Source: Sphingopyxis sp. YR583 (GTDB taxonomy: Bacteria > Pseudomonadota > Alphaproteobacteria > Sphingomonadales > Sphingomonadaceae). Taken from it: DNA of 64,000 bases. Positions 35,871 through 45,858 of this stretch are shown here, piece by piece (position 1 is the stretch's first letter; every line of letters begins with the position of its first letter). Under the pieces are notes generated by a model that was not told where the DNA came from, ran no database searches, and saw only the letters and a list, made by a program, of their open reading frames with translations. Where the stretch lies: positions 372,001 to 436,000 of the forward strand of contig NZ_FNWK01000002.1 in NCBI RefSeq assembly GCF_900108295.1. Reading direction: 5' to 3'. Both the position numbers and the translations under genes were made by a program.

Positions 35871-37469
35871 GTGAGCGCACCGGTTCTAGGCTCGAATATC
35901 AATGCGGACAGCGACGAATATCGCACCCGCAGCGCGCATAATCGCGCACTGACCGACGCGCTGCGGTCGGCGGTCGCCGAAGCGGCGCTCGGCGGCAATG
36001 AAAAGTCGCGCGAACGGCACACCAGCCGCGGCAAATTACTGCCGCGCGAGCGCGTCGAACGGCTGCTCGATCCGGGGGCGCCCTTCCTCGAAATCGGCCA
36101 GCTTGCGGCGAACGATCTCTACGAGGGCGAGGTGCCTGGCGCAGGGCTGATCTGCGGCATCGGGCAAGTGTCGGGGCGCCAGTGCATGATCGTGTGCAAC
36201 GACGCGACGGTGAAGGGCGGCACCTATTATCCGATGACGGTGAAGAAGCATCTTCGCGCGCAGGAGATTGCCGAGGCGAACCGCCTGCCCTGCATCTATC
36301 TCGTCGACAGCGGCGGCGCGAACCTGCCGCATCAGGATCAGGTCTTCCCCGACCGCGACCATTTCGGCCGCATCTTCTTCAACCAGGCCAATATGTCGGC
36401 GAAGCGCATCCCGCAGATCGCGTGCGTGATGGGAAGCTGCACCGCGGGCGGCGCCTATGTTCCCGCGATGTCGGACGAGACCGTCATCGTGCGCAATCAG
36501 GGCACAATCTTCCTCGCCGGCCCGCCGCTGGTGAAGGCCGCGACGGGCGAGGAAATCAGCGCCGAGGATCTGGGCGGCGGCGACCTGCACGCCAAGAAAT
36601 CGGGCGTCGTCGACCATTTGGCAGAAAATGACGAACATGCGCTGACGATCGTCCGCGATATCGTTAGCCACCTTGGCGAAGAGAGGGGCTTCGAGGTTCC
36701 GATGAAGGCGCCGCGCCCGCCCAAATATGCTGCCGAGGAAATCTATGGCGTCGTCCCCGACGACGTTCGCGCACCTTATGATGTACACGAAGTGATCGCG
36801 CGTATCGTCGACGGCAGCGAGTTTCATGAGTTCAAGGCGAATTACGGCGCGACACTCGTCTGCGGCTTCGCGCATATCTGGGGCATCCCCGTCGCGATCC
36901 TCGCCAACAACGGCGTGCTGTTCAGCGAAAGCGCGGTCAAGGGCGCGCATTTCATCGAACTGGCGCAACAGCGGCGCATCCCTCTTCTCTTCCTGCAGAA
37001 TATCAGCGGCTTCATGGTCGGCGGCAAATATGAGGCCGAAGGCATCGCGAAGCATGGCGCGAAGCTGGTGACGGCGGTTGCGACCGCGACGGTGCCGAAG
37101 ATCACTGTGCTGATCGGCGGCAGCTTCGGCGCGGGCAATTACGGCATGTGCGGCCGCGCTTACAGCCCGCGCTTCCTCTTCAGCTGGCCGAACAGCCGGA
37201 TCAGCGTGATGGGCGGCGAACAGGCGGCGTCTGTGCTGGCGACCGTCCATCGCGACGCCGACAAATGGACGCCCGAGGAGACCGAAGCCTTCAAGGCGCC
37301 GATCCGCCAGAAATATGAGGATGAAGGCAACCCCTATCACGCGACCGCGCGGCTGTGGGACGACGGCATCATCGACCCCGCCCAGACCCGCGACGTGCTT
37401 GGGCTGGCCTTTGCCGCAACGCTGAACGCCCCGGTCGAGGACCGCGGCTTCGGCGTGTTCCGGATGTGA
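35871..37469 (+). CDS. mccB: 3-methylcrotonyl-CoA carboxylase, carboxyltransferase (beta) subunit
   Basis: GTG 35871 with AGGAGAG 8 nt upstream gives 532 residues. The acyl-CoA carboxylase transferase fold shows [66 protein letters not shown], and [20 protein letters not shown]. The last two motifs are the acyl-CoA and biotin oxyanion holes, and the whole set is the MccB/LiuB subgroup rather than PccB. With MccA it carboxylates 3-methylcrotonyl-CoA to 3-methylglutaconyl-CoA. The next gene starts inside its TGA. Confidence 0.92.
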   Translation: MSAPVLGSNINADSDEYRTRSAHNRALTDALRSAVAEAALGGNEKSRERHTSRGKLLPRERVERLLDPGAPFLEIGQLAANDLYEGEVPGAGLICGIGQVSGRQCMIVCNDATVKGGTYYPMTVKKHLRAQEIAEANRLPCIYLVDSGGANLPHQDQVFPDRDHFGRIFFNQANMSAKRIPQIACVMGSCTAGGAYVPAMSDETVIVRNQGTIFLAGPPLVKAATGEEISAEDLGGGDLHAKKSGVVDHLAENDEHALTIVRDIVSHLGEERGFEVPMKAPRPPKYAAEEIYGVVPDDVRAPYDVHEVIARIVDGSEFHEFKANYGATLVCGFAHIWGIPVAILANNGVLFSESAVKGAHFIELAQQRRIPLLFLQNISGFMVGGKYEAEGIAKHGAKLVTAVATATVPKITVLIGGSFGAGNYGMCGRAYSPRFLFSWPNSRISVMGGEQAASVLATVHRDADKWTPEETEAFKAPIRQKYEDEGNPYHATARLWDDGIIDPAQTRDVLGLAFAATLNAPVEDRGFGVFRM

Positions 37470-37789
37470 TGGCGATGAGCGACGCACCCGACCGCCTGTA
37501 TATCCTCGACCGCGAGTTCGACGATCCCGCGTTTCCGGGCTCGACCTTCTATTGCCGCGACTGCATCCTTATCGAAGGCTTGCTCGCGACATTTCCCGAA
37601 CGCACGACGCATCTTGAGGTCATCCGCGTGCCATGGCCGCGCCCGCGCCCTCTCGTCGTCGAAGCGATCGGCGAAGCGAACCAGAACCTCCCTGCCCTTG
37701 TCTTTTCCGATGGCGGGTGCGTGAACGACATCAAGCCACTGCTTGAAGCGCTTCACGCCCGTCACGGCTTTCCGGAATCTCACCCATGA
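37469..37789 (+). CDS. DUF3088 family protein (thioredoxin-like)
   Basis: The ATG at 37469 lies in the mccB TGA (TGATG), giving 106 residues; a second ATG at 37475 is possible. The segments DDPAFPGSTFYCRDCILIEG and RVPWPRPRPLVVEAIGEANQ, then LPALVFSDGG, match the DUF3088 pattern, with a CRDC thiol pair near the N-terminus reminiscent of a thioredoxin-like active site. Function is not known. It is squeezed between mccB and mccA and overlaps both (1 nt and 4 nt), so it is probably required in step with the carboxylase or acts on it; that is inference. Confidence 0.75.
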   Translation: MAMSDAPDRLYILDREFDDPAFPGSTFYCRDCILIEGLLATFPERTTHLEVIRVPWPRPRPLVVEAIGEANQNLPALVFSDGGCVNDIKPLLEALHARHGFPESHP

Positions 37790-39627
37790 TCACTTCGCTT
37801 CTCATCGCCAATCGTGGCGAAATCGCCTGCCGTATCATCCGCACCGCACGCGAGATGGGTATCCGCACCGTCGCGGTCTATTCGGACGCCGATGCAAAGG
37901 CGCTGCATGTGCGCGAGGCCGACGAGGCGGTGCATATCGGGCCGTCGCCGGCCCGCGAATCCTATTTGATCGGTGAAAAGATCATCGCCGCCGCCAAGGC
38001 GACCGGCGCCGAGGCGATCCATCCGGGTTATGGCTTTCTGTCGGAGAATGCCGAATTCGCGCAGGCGGTGGCCGATGCGGGTCTCGTGTGGGTCGGGCCA
38101 AAGCCGTCGTCGATCACCGCGATGGGCCTCAAGGATGCCGCCAAGAAGCTGATGGCCGATGCAGGCGTGCCGGTGACGCCGGGCTATATGGGCGAAAATC
38201 AGGATCCGGCGTATCTTGCCGAGCAGGCAGCCGAGATCGGCTATCCTGTCCTCATCAAGGCGGTAGCGGGTGGCGGTGGCAAGGGCATGCGCAAGGTCGA
38301 TGCCGCGGGCGATTTCGCCGATATGCTCGCCTCGTGCCAGCGCGAGGCCTCGGCGTCGTTCGGCAACGACCATGTGCTGATCGAGAAATATATCCTGACC
38401 CCGCGCCATATCGAGGTGCAGGTGTTCGGCGATACGCACGGCAATGTCGTCCATCTGTTCGAGCGCGACTGCTCGCTGCAGCGCCGCCACCAGAAGGTGA
38501 TCGAGGAAGCCCCCGCCCCCGGCATGGACGAAGCGACGCGCGCCGACCTCTGCGCCGCCGCGGTCCGCGCCGCGAAGGCGGTCGACTATGTCGGCGCGGG
38601 GACGATCGAGTTCATCGCCGACGCCAGCGAAGGCCTGCGCGCCGATCGCATCTGGTTCATGGAAATGAACACCCGCCTGCAGGTCGAGCATCCGGTGACC
38701 GAGGAAATCACCGGCGTCGACCTGGTCGAATGGCAGCTTCGCGTCGCGAGCGGCGAGCCGATCCCGCTTTCGCAGGACGAACTTTCGATCAACGGCTGGG
38801 CGATGGAAGCGCGGCTTTATGCCGAAGACCCCGCCAAGGGCTTCCTGCCCTCGATCGGCACGCTAGAGCTGTTTCAGCTTCCCGAACATATGGGCCGCGT
38901 CGACACCGGCGTCTATGAAGGCGCCGAGGTCTCGCCCTTCTATGACCCGATGATCGCCAAGGTCATCGCATGGGGCGAGGACCGCGAGGAAGCGCGCGAA
39001 CTTTTGTCGGAGATGCTGGAGGACAGCGCGATCTGGCCGGTGAAGACCAACTCGGCGTTCCTGATCAATGCGCTGGATCATCCCGATTTCGTCGCAGGCA
39101 CCGTCGACACCGGCCTGATCGGCCGCGACGGCGACGCGATGACCGAGGAGCCGATCCCGACCGCACAGGCGCTGACCAACGCCGCGATGGCGATGGTGCC
39201 GCGCTCGTTGCAGTCGGGCTTCCGACTCAACGCGCCCGACGTACGCAGCGCCCCCTTCCTGCTCGACGGCAAGCGCGTCGAGGTCGAACTGCACGGCCCC
39301 GGCGCCGAAGAGCCGTCCCCGGCGATGCTTGTCGCCGAGGGCGGGTCGGTCTGGCAGTTGACGCCGTGGCGCGCCGAAGGCAGTGCCGCCGGCGCAGCGG
39401 GTGACGGCGCGATCCTGTCGCCGATGCCCGGCAAGGTCATCGCGGTGGAGGTCGCGGCAGGTGACAGGGTGAGCAAGGGACAGAAATTGCTCACGCTCGA
39501 AGCGATGAAGATGGAGCACAGCCTGACTGCACCGTTCGACGGTGTGGTCGCCGAACTCAATGCGACCGCAGGCGCGCAGGTTCAGGTCGAGGCGCTGCTG
39601 GTGAAGATCGAGAAGGAAGAGGCATAA
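37786..39627 (+). CDS. mccA: 3-methylcrotonyl-CoA carboxylase, biotin-containing alpha subunit
   Basis: 613 residues. The biotin carboxylase domain has [41 protein letters not shown], and [16 protein letters not shown] linker domain follows, then a C-terminal biotinyl domain with EAMKMEHS, Lys575 being the expected biotin site. The start overlaps the preceding gene by 4 nt (ATGA). With MccB it forms the 3-methylcrotonyl-CoA carboxylase. The subunit organisation (BC-BCCP here, CT as a separate gene) is that of the leucine-degradation enzyme. The gene order ivd...mccB-x-mccA-maoC-citE is that of sphingomonads. Confidence 0.92.
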   Translation: MITSLLIANRGEIACRIIRTAREMGIRTVAVYSDADAKALHVREADEAVHIGPSPARESYLIGEKIIAAAKATGAEAIHPGYGFLSENAEFAQAVADAGLVWVGPKPSSITAMGLKDAAKKLMADAGVPVTPGYMGENQDPAYLAEQAAEIGYPVLIKAVAGGGGKGMRKVDAAGDFADMLASCQREASASFGNDHVLIEKYILTPRHIEVQVFGDTHGNVVHLFERDCSLQRRHQKVIEEAPAPGMDEATRADLCAAAVRAAKAVDYVGAGTIEFIADASEGLRADRIWFMEMNTRLQVEHPVTEEITGVDLVEWQLRVASGEPIPLSQDELSINGWAMEARLYAEDPAKGFLPSIGTLELFQLPEHMGRVDTGVYEGAEVSPFYDPMIAKVIAWGEDREEARELLSEMLEDSAIWPVKTNSAFLINALDHPDFVAGTVDTGLIGRDGDAMTEEPIPTAQALTNAAMAMVPRSLQSGFRLNAPDVRSAPFLLDGKRVEVELHGPGAEEPSPAMLVAEGGSVWQLTPWRAEGSAAGAAGDGAILSPMPGKVIAVEVAAGDRVSKGQKLLTLEAMKMEHSLTAPFDGVVAELNATAGAQVQVEALLVKIEKEEA

Positions 39628-40079
39628 TGGCCGGCAAATATTTTGACGAATGGGCGATCGGCGACACGCTGACGCACGACATCCGCCGCACGGTGACCGA
39701 GACCGATAATCTCCTCTTCACCACGATGACGCATAATCCGCAGCCGCTGCACCTCGATATCGAGGCGGCGAAGGCGTCGGAATTCGGCCAGATCCTCGTC
39801 AACGGCACCTTCACCTTCAGCCTGATGGTCGGGCTGTCGGTCGGCGACACGACGCTCGGGACGCTCGTCGCCAACCTCGGCTATGACAAGCTGGTGATGC
39901 CGAAGCCGGTGTTCATCGGCGACACGCTTCGGGCCGAATCCGAGGTCGTTGGTCTCAAGGAGTCCAAATCGCGGCCGAATGCGGGTATCGTGACCTTCCT
40001 GCACCGCGCGATCAACCAGCGCGATGAAATCGTCTGCCAGTGCGAACGCTCCGCGCTGCTCAAGAAGAAAGCCGCCTGA
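39627..40079 (+). CDS. MaoC-like hydratase/dehydratase
   Basis: 150 residues of hot-dog fold. [21 protein letters not shown] at the N-terminus and [13 protein letters not shown] with the active-site Asp/His pair are the R-hydratase (MaoC) signature. [16 protein letters not shown] and [15 protein letters not shown] fit the MaoC core. The family hydrates or dehydrates 2-enoyl-CoAs. In this cluster it occupies the place where a crotonase-type methylglutaconyl-CoA hydratase is usually found, so that role is a reasonable inference. Its ATG overlaps the mccA stop by 1 nt, and its stop overlaps the next gene by 1 nt. Confidence 0.85.
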   Translation: MAGKYFDEWAIGDTLTHDIRRTVTETDNLLFTTMTHNPQPLHLDIEAAKASEFGQILVNGTFTFSLMVGLSVGDTTLGTLVANLGYDKLVMPKPVFIGDTLRAESEVVGLKESKSRPNAGIVTFLHRAINQRDEIVCQCERSALLKKKAA

Positions 40080-40930
40080 TGCGTCTCCGCTCGCTCCTTT
40101 TCGTTCCCGGCGACCGGCCCGAGCGCTTCGCCAAGGCGGCGGCTTCGGGCGCCGACGCGATCATCCTCGACCTTGAGGATTCGGTGTCGCCCGCGAACAA
40201 GGAGGCGGCGCGCGCCGCAATCGCCGACTATCTGGCGGGAACACGCGAAGTCGTGACGCTGGTGCGCGTCAATCCGCTCGACGGCCATATGACCGCCGCC
40301 GATGTCGCCGCCATCGTCGCCGCGCGACCCGATGCGATCATGCTGCCCAAGGCCGAAGGCGCGCCGAGCATCGCGCAGCTCGACACGATTTTGCGCAGCG
40401 AATCGGACCGCGACGCCTCGCTGCCGCCGATCCTGCCGATTGCGACCGAGACCCCCGCCGCGATCTTTACGCTCGGCAGCTATCGCGAAGTGAAGGATCG
40501 CCTGCTCGGCCTGACCTGGGGCGCCGAGGATTTGCCCGCCGCGATCGGCGCAACGACCAGCCGCGAAGCCGACGGCAGCTATACCGCGCCCTATGAAGTC
40601 GCGCGCGCGATGACCCTGTTCGCGGCGCATGCCGCGGGCGCGGCGGCAATCGACACGGTCTTTCCGGCGATCAAGGACGAAGCGGGACTCGCGGCCTATG
40701 CGACACGTGCGCGCCGCGATGGCTTCACCGGCATGATGGCGATCCATCCGTCGCAGGTCGAACCGATCAACGCCGCCTTCACGCCGTCAGCCGATGAAGC
40801 CGCGCGTGCGCAGGCAATCGTCGACGCCTTCGCCGCCAATCCCGGCGCGGGCGTTTTGCAGGTCGATGGCAAGATGGTCGACGCCCCGCACCTCAAGCAG
40901 GCGAAGCACATCCTGTCGCTGGCGGACTGA
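40079..40930 (+). CDS. CoA ester lyase, CitE-like / HpcH-HpaI aldolase family
   Basis: 283 residues. SLLFVPGDRPERFAKAAASG, AIILDLEDSVSPANK, and IMLPKAEG give the CitE-like TIM barrel; IATETPAAIFTLGSY and GLTWGAEDLPAAIG hold the acidic metal ligands. MMAIHPSQVEPINAAF completes it. Relatives cleave or form citryl-CoA, malyl-CoA or beta-methylmalyl-CoA, or act as thioesterases. It does not belong to the HMG-CoA lyase family, though in this cluster the HMG-CoA lyase would be expected. It is the last gene of the run: the ATG overlaps the MaoC stop by 1 nt. Confidence 0.82.
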   Translation: MRLRSLLFVPGDRPERFAKAAASGADAIILDLEDSVSPANKEAARAAIADYLAGTREVVTLVRVNPLDGHMTAADVAAIVAARPDAIMLPKAEGAPSIAQLDTILRSESDRDASLPPILPIATETPAAIFTLGSYREVKDRLLGLTWGAEDLPAAIGATTSREADGSYTAPYEVARAMTLFAAHAAGAAAIDTVFPAIKDEAGLAAYATRARRDGFTGMMAIHPSQVEPINAAFTPSADEAARAQAIVDAFAANPGAGVLQVDGKMVDAPHLKQAKHILSLAD

Positions 40931-41965
40931 TCAACTGCAGGCGGGGCCGCGTACCCAGCGCTGGGTTTCATGGCTGCGGAAGCGAACCATGCCCTGACTC
41001 GACTGCATGGTGACGACATTGTCGAATTCCATGCTGGTCCGCGTGTAGGTTCCGCGAACGGTGATCTGAAGATTGCCGTTCGGATCGTCACCGGGCGGTT
41101 TGCAGTTGAGATAGCCGCTGATCCGCCCGCCATTCATCTTGAACGCTCCGATCGTGCATTTGGCTTCATGGCCGGGATCGAACAGCAGAACGTCGGGTTT
41201 CGCCGCCACCTTGGCCGAGATGCAGTCTTCGGGATCGGGGTCGGTTTCCAGCACCTGCTTGAATTGCGCGACGAATTCGGGCGCCATTTCAGGAAAGAGA
41301 ATCTCGACGACCTCGCGTTTACTCGTCCAGATGCCGGGCTCGATCGGATTATCGGCAACCGCTGCGCCCGGATCACCCGCCGCGGGGGCACGGCTTTGCC
41401 ACCATATGCCGCCGCCAATCAGGCCGACAAGCGCGACACCCGCCGCAACCATCATCCACAGTCGCTTACGACGCGGCGCAGGCGCGGGCGAGATTTGCCG
41501 CGCAGATGCACCGGGTGGCAGCGATGGGGCTGCGCCCGAAGTCATCGCCGCGACGATGCGGTCGACCGCCTGCTCCTCGCCCGCGAACCAGTCGATCCAC
41601 TGATAATCCTTGAGCCAATAGGCGAGGCCCTGCGCGCGGATATCCTCCAGCCGCACCGGCAGGATCGTCTTGTTGCTGTCCTCGCCCAGCATCAATTCGC
41701 GCTTCACATGGCGCGACTGGTCGGATTGCGGGCAAAATAGCAGGACGATCGCATCGGACCGGTCGATCTGGTCAACGATCGACTGATCGAAGGCAGTGCC
41801 TGCAGCGATGTCGTCGGGCGCGAGCCAGCCGTCGATTCCGCGCGCGGCGAGCAGGCGCTTGAGCCGCCTTGCAGTCTCAACCTGCGAGCTGTGATGGCTG
41901 ATGAAAGCGGAAAGCCGCTTCGGAGTGATCGGCGTGGGTCCGGCGTCGGTCATCCCGGCCATCAT
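40931..41965 (-). CDS. membrane-anchored TIR domain protein with DUF3617 domain
   Basis: 344 residues from the first ATG; MTDAGP at residue 5 is an equally likely start. The TIR domain (16-140) has RLSAFISHHSS and GWLAPDD, with QSRHVKRE placing Glu90 as the likely catalytic Glu. A single membrane helix spans 169-188 (LWMMVAAGVALVGLIGGGIWW). The C-terminal domain (about 207-344) begins IEPGIWTSKREVV and has cysteines in CISAK, KCTIG, NCKPPG and the terminal GPACS, as in DUF3617 proteins. The TIR would be cytoplasmic and the DUF3617 periplasmic, the same plan as the TIR protein at 17663-18853 but with a different sensor domain. It is downstream of a phospholipase D gene (44 nt). NADase function is inferred. 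Confidence 0.82.
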   Translation of the reverse strand: MMAGMTDAGPTPITPKRLSAFISHHSSQVETARRLKRLLAARGIDGWLAPDDIAAGTAFDQSIVDQIDRSDAIVLLFCPQSDQSRHVKRELMLGEDSNKTILPVRLEDIRAQGLAYWLKDYQWIDWFAGEEQAVDRIVAAMTSGAAPSLPPGASARQISPAPAPRRKRLWMMVAAGVALVGLIGGGIWWQSRAPAAGDPGAAVADNPIEPGIWTSKREVVEILFPEMAPEFVAQFKQVLETDPDPEDCISAKVAAKPDVLLFDPGHEAKCTIGAFKMNGGRISGYLNCKPPGDDPNGNLQITVRGTYTRTSMEFDNVVTMQSSQGMVRFRSHETQRWVRGPACS

Positions 41966-42009
41966 ATGAGCAAGCGCGGCGACCGCAAGTGACTATGCGC
42001 ACACCCGAT

Positions 42010-43509
42010 TCAGGTGGAGCGCCGCCTGAAAGGGCGATGCCGCCTCATCCAGTCGCGCCCACGGTGCCAGCTCTTTCTGAGGCCGCGTTCGGTCAGGCTT
42101 TCGAACATCGCATCGGGGCTGGTCGGGTCGAGCAACTCATTCTCGGCGATGAACTCATCCATCGGCCCCGGCGGGACAAGATCGAGCAATTCGAGCGAGC
42201 GCCCCTTTCCGCGCAGCGCCTCGATCGTATCGATCAACGAGCCTGTACGCTTGAAGGTCGCGGCGACCTTCTCTTCCGGCACGTCCAGATGTTCGGCGAT
42301 CAGCGAGGTGCGCAGCCGCGCGATCTTCGGTTCGGCGCCCATATTCGCGGGCAGCGCCGTATCGATCGTGACATCGCATTCGCTGTCGAGCCCCATCGAG
42401 CGGTTGTTCATATTGGCCGAGCCGACGCGGATCATCCGGTCGTCGACGATCGCGGTCTTGGCGTGGACGTAGATCGCCTCGCCCTTTCCGGTCTGCGGAT
42501 AATAGACCTTCAGCCGGTCGCCATGTTTTGCCTTCGCGATTTCGCGGACCAGCTGCACGCGCGCGGCGTCCATCGCCATCTGCTCGAGCCAGCCATCGGC
42601 GGTCTTTGGCATCACCATCACGAATTCGGGCGGGTCGTCCTCGCTCAGGCGCTCGGCGATTGCCGCGGCGATCTTGCCCGAGGTGAAATATTGATTCTCG
42701 AAATAGATGAAGCGGTCCGCGGCCGCGATCATGTCGAGATAGAGCTGCTCGATCTCGCGAATCTCCTCATAGCCGTCATATTCCGAACGCGTGCGCGAGA
42801 TCGCGACATCGACGCCCTCGAAATCGGGCTTCAGATCATCGGGCCAATTCTCGCCCTCGCCCTTCAGGTCTCGTAGCGGCTTTTTGGTTGCGCGCTGCCA
42901 GCGCTCGTTCCCGAGCTCGGCCAGCGCGTTGCCCACGGGGCCGGCAAGGATCATCGTGCTGTCGTGCCACGGCATATAGGCCTTGCCGTCGGGCGCGGTG
43001 CGGCGGGGATCGCCGTCCTTGTGATCGCGCGTATCCCAGCGGCGCGCGCCGACATCGATGCCGCCGCAGACCGCCAGATGATCGTCGAACACCGCTACCT
43101 TCTGATGATGGCTGCACCCGACCGGATGCGCGCTGTCGAGACGAAAGCTGATCGATCGCGTCAGTTTCCAGCGCATGACCATCGACACGATGCGCGGCAT
43201 CGCGAATTGCTTCAGGCCGCCGAAGTTCCAGCGCAGGATATCGATATCGCGATCGGGCTTTTCATGCGCGAGCCGCAGCAGATAATCGCCGAGCGGTTCG
43301 CCCTGGCCATCCTTGCCGGGTTTCAATGCGATGCGAGGATCGAAGTCCCAGCCGATGAGCAGGATGCGCTGCTTCGCGTCGGCCATCAGCCGTTCGAGCA
43401 GCGCGAAATAGTCGGCGGCGTCGACGATCATCCGCGCCTTGTCGGCGCGTTCGATCCGCCAGCAATTGCGGCCCTCGACGACAATCGGTTTCAGGTCGCG
43501 TTTGCTCAT
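42010..43509 (-). CDS. phospholipase D family protein
   Basis: ATG 43509 gives 499 residues. Two HxKxxxxD motifs are present: CSHHQKVAVFDD (His135, Lys137, Asp142) and VHAKTAIVDDR (His349, Lys351, Asp356), followed by GSANMNNRSMGLDSE. The spacing fits the phospholipase D/cardiolipin synthase superfamily of non-membrane type: there is no signal and no helix, unlike cardiolipin synthase. It could hydrolyse phospholipids or phosphodiesters in the cytoplasm, or be released. It is on the same strand as, and 44 nt before, the TIR/DUF3617 gene. Confidence 0.85.
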   Translation of the reverse strand: MSKRDLKPIVVEGRNCWRIERADKARMIVDAADYFALLERLMADAKQRILLIGWDFDPRIALKPGKDGQGEPLGDYLLRLAHEKPDRDIDILRWNFGGLKQFAMPRIVSMVMRWKLTRSISFRLDSAHPVGCSHHQKVAVFDDHLAVCGGIDVGARRWDTRDHKDGDPRRTAPDGKAYMPWHDSTMILAGPVGNALAELGNERWQRATKKPLRDLKGEGENWPDDLKPDFEGVDVAISRTRSEYDGYEEIREIEQLYLDMIAAADRFIYFENQYFTSGKIAAAIAERLSEDDPPEFVMVMPKTADGWLEQMAMDAARVQLVREIAKAKHGDRLKVYYPQTGKGEAIYVHAKTAIVDDRMIRVGSANMNNRSMGLDSECDVTIDTALPANMGAEPKIARLRTSLIAEHLDVPEEKVAATFKRTGSLIDTIEALRGKGRSLELLDLVPPGPMDEFIAENELLDPTSPDAMFESLTERGLRKSWHRGRDWMRRHRPFRRRST

Positions 43510-43554
43510 CGCCGCCGACACGCATGGCGGCGGCGATGGTTGCACCCGAACATG

Positions 43555-45354
43555 TCAGGCCGCGAATTGTTCGGGCGTCAGCGCCATCATCGCCTCGCTG
43601 CCCGCCTCGATCTTGCGGCGGAGCGACCCGGCATCGGGAAGGAAGCGCTCACCGAAATAGCGCGCCGTGACGAGCTTGGCATCGAGGAACGCGTTGTTGC
43701 CGCGACCTTCCGCCAGCGCCTTCTGCGCCGCTTCGGCCATCTTCAGCCACATCGAACCCAGCGCGACGATCCCCAGGATGTGCATATAGTGATGCGCGCC
43801 GGCGCCGACGTTATTCGGGTTCGCCATGCCATTGGCCATGAACCACATCGTCGCGGCCTTGAGTTCGCCGTTCGCCTTTTCGAGGCGCGTCGCGAAATCG
43901 GCGAGCGCTTCATTGCCTTTGGCGCGTGCGCATTCCTCGTCGACGATCGCGAAAAAGGCCTGGATCGCACGACCACCGTTCTGCGCGAGCTTGCGGCCGA
44001 CAAGATCCATCGCCTGCACGCCGTTCGCGCCTTCATAGATCATCGTGATGCGCGCATCGCGAACATACTGGCTCATGCCCTGCTCTTCGATGTAGCCGTG
44101 GCCGCCGAAAACCTGTTGCGCGTTGGTCGCGACCTCATAGCCCTTGTCGGTGCCGAAACCCTTGATCACGGGCGTAAGCAGGCCGACGAGGTCGTCGGCG
44201 CGCTGGCGCTCCTCTTCCGTCTCGGCGACATGCGCGAGGTCGACCTGCAAGGCGCCCCATACGCACAGAGCACGGAGCCCCTCGACGGTTGCCTTGCCGT
44301 CCATCAGCATCCGGCGCACGTCGGGGTGGACGAACAGGGGATCGGCCTTTTCCTGCGGATCCTTGGGACCGGTCAGCGCGCGCCCCTGCCGGCGGTCCTG
44401 CGCATATTGCACGGCATTCTGATAGGCGACATCGGCCTGACCGAGCCCCTGAATGCCGACGCCGAGGCGCGCCGCATTCATCATCACGAACATCGCGGCG
44501 AGGCCCTTATTCTCCTCGCCGACCATCCAGCCCTTCGCGCCGTCATAATTCATCACGCAGGTCGAATTGGCATGGATGCCCATCTTGTGCTCGATCGACC
44601 CGCACGACAGCGTGTTGCGGTCGCCGAGCGACCCGTCTTCGTTCACGATGAACTTGGGCACGATGAACAGCGAGATGCCCTTGACGCTGTCGGGCGCGTC
44701 GGGGGTCTTCGCGAGGACGAGGTGGATGATGTTGTCGGTCAGGTCATGCTCGCCCGACGAGATGAAAATCTTGGTGCCGGTGACGGCATAGCTGCCGTCG
44801 CCATTCGGCACCGCGCGGGTCCGGATGAGGCCGAGATCGGTGCCGCAATGCGGCTCGGTCAGGTTCATCGTCCCGCCCCATTCGCCCGAAACCATGCGGG
44901 GAACATAGGTCGCCTTTTGCTCGTCCGAACCCTTGACGAGGATCGCGGCGGTCGCGCCCTGCGTCAGTCCCGGATACATGGCGAAGGCCTGGTTCGCGGC
45001 ATTGCGATATTCCTCGACCGGAAAGCCGATGACATGCGGCAAGCCCTGTCCGCCGAATTCCTCCGGCGCGGTGAGCAGGCCCCAGCCGGCTTCGCTATAG
45101 GCCTTATACGCTTCCTTGAAGCCCTTCGGCGTGGTCACCGAGCCATCGTCGTGGCGCGTGCAGCCTTCGAGGTCGCCCGACTGATTGATCGGGAATAGCA
45201 CTTCTTCGCAGAATTTGCCGGCTTCGGTCAGCACCGCCTCGATCATGTCGGGCGTCGCGTTCGCGAAACCCGGCAGGTTCGAATAGCGCTCGATCCCGAG
45301 AACGTCGTTGAGGAGGAACAATGTGTCCTGCACGGGGGCGCGATAAACGGGCAT
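43555..45354 (-). CDS. long acyl-CoA dehydrogenase, DmdC-like (about 600 residues)
   Basis: 599 residues. The N-terminal extension with [17 protein letters not shown] is typical of the DmdC/FadE-like family that acts on acyl-CoAs such as 3-methylthiopropanoyl-Co[20 protein letters not shown] and [23 protein letters not shown] are the FAD-binding region; [20 protein letters not shown] contains the Glu expected as catalytic base. The C-terminal domain of about 150 residues is family-specific. The substrate is not predictable. It lies 74 nt behind the MerR gene on the same strand. Confidence 0.88.
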   Translation of the reverse strand: MPVYRAPVQDTLFLLNDVLGIERYSNLPGFANATPDMIEAVLTEAGKFCEEVLFPINQSGDLEGCTRHDDGSVTTPKGFKEAYKAYSEAGWGLLTAPEEFGGQGLPHVIGFPVEEYRNAANQAFAMYPGLTQGATAAILVKGSDEQKATYVPRMVSGEWGGTMNLTEPHCGTDLGLIRTRAVPNGDGSYAVTGTKIFISSGEHDLTDNIIHLVLAKTPDAPDSVKGISLFIVPKFIVNEDGSLGDRNTLSCGSIEHKMGIHANSTCVMNYDGAKGWMVGEENKGLAAMFVMMNAARLGVGIQGLGQADVAYQNAVQYAQDRRQGRALTGPKDPQEKADPLFVHPDVRRMLMDGKATVEGLRALCVWGALQVDLAHVAETEEERQRADDLVGLLTPVIKGFGTDKGYEVATNAQQVFGGHGYIEEQGMSQYVRDARITMIYEGANGVQAMDLVGRKLAQNGGRAIQAFFAIVDEECARAKGNEALADFATRLEKANGELKAATMWFMANGMANPNNVGAGAHHYMHILGIVALGSMWLKMAEAAQKALAEGRGNNAFLDAKLVTARYFGERFLPDAGSLRRKIEAGSEAMMALTPEQFAA

Positions 45355-45428
45355 GGAAAATCCTTCTGAAAAGCAGGTTCGATGTCAACTTGCCTGGGGA
45401 GAGGCAGAGGCTCGGTAGCCGGGGCGGC

Positions 45429-45851
45429 CTAGCGGCCAGCGTCGACTTTCTTCACCATATCGATGAAGCGTGACAGCTCATCTACAGCGCTGTCAATATC
45501 GTCGCGCTGGCGTTGCAGCAGGCCTATACGCTGCTCGCATTTCTCGATCGTTACCTGGCGCTGGGTCTTGCGACCGTCGCCGACGTCGTAAAGGTCGATC
45601 ATCTCGCGAATATCGGCGAGGCTGAACCCCGTGCGCTTTGCGCGCAGGATCCATGCGAGCCGCGCGCGATCGCGCTTTGAATAGATACGCGACAATCCCT
45701 TGCGCGACGGGCTGATCAGCCCTTCGTCTTCATAGAAGCGCAGCGCGCGGGCCGTGACCCCGAACTCGGTCGACAAGTCGGTGATGCTGAATTGTTCGCG
45801 CCCCAGATGATCGGGCGTATCGATATGGGCGTGGCCATATTGTTCGGTCAT
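45429..45851 (-). CDS. MerR-family transcriptional regulator
   Basis: ATG 45851 gives 140 residues. The winged HTH reads FSITDLSTEFGVTARALRFYEDEGLISPSRKG, and the dimerisation helix (IEKCEQRIGLLQRQRDDIDSAVDEL) follows. No metal-binding Cys is visible, so a metal effector is unlikely. The family resembles LiuR-type regulators of branched-chain amino acid and fatty acid breakdown. The gene is upstream of and codirectional with the acyl-CoA dehydrogenase, which may be a target. A 16-bp palindrome overlaps its promoter. There is no ribosome site before the ATG. Confidence 0.85.
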   Translation of the reverse strand: MTEQYGHAHIDTPDHLGREQFSITDLSTEFGVTARALRFYEDEGLISPSRKGLSRIYSKRDRARLAWILRAKRTGFSLADIREMIDLYDVGDGRKTQRQVTIEKCEQRIGLLQRQRDDIDSAVDELSRFIDMVKKVDAGR

Positions 45852-45858
45852 GCCAGTG

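Noticed and set aside
33436..35874. 812-codon plus-strand frame across the M13 peptidase
   Set aside because: Antisense to a protein with intact HEISH and GENIAD motifs; no recognisable domain of its own.
42964..45198. 744-codon plus-strand frame across the phospholipase D and acyl-CoA dehydrogenase genes
   Set aside because: Antisense shadow; both sense proteins have complete motifs.
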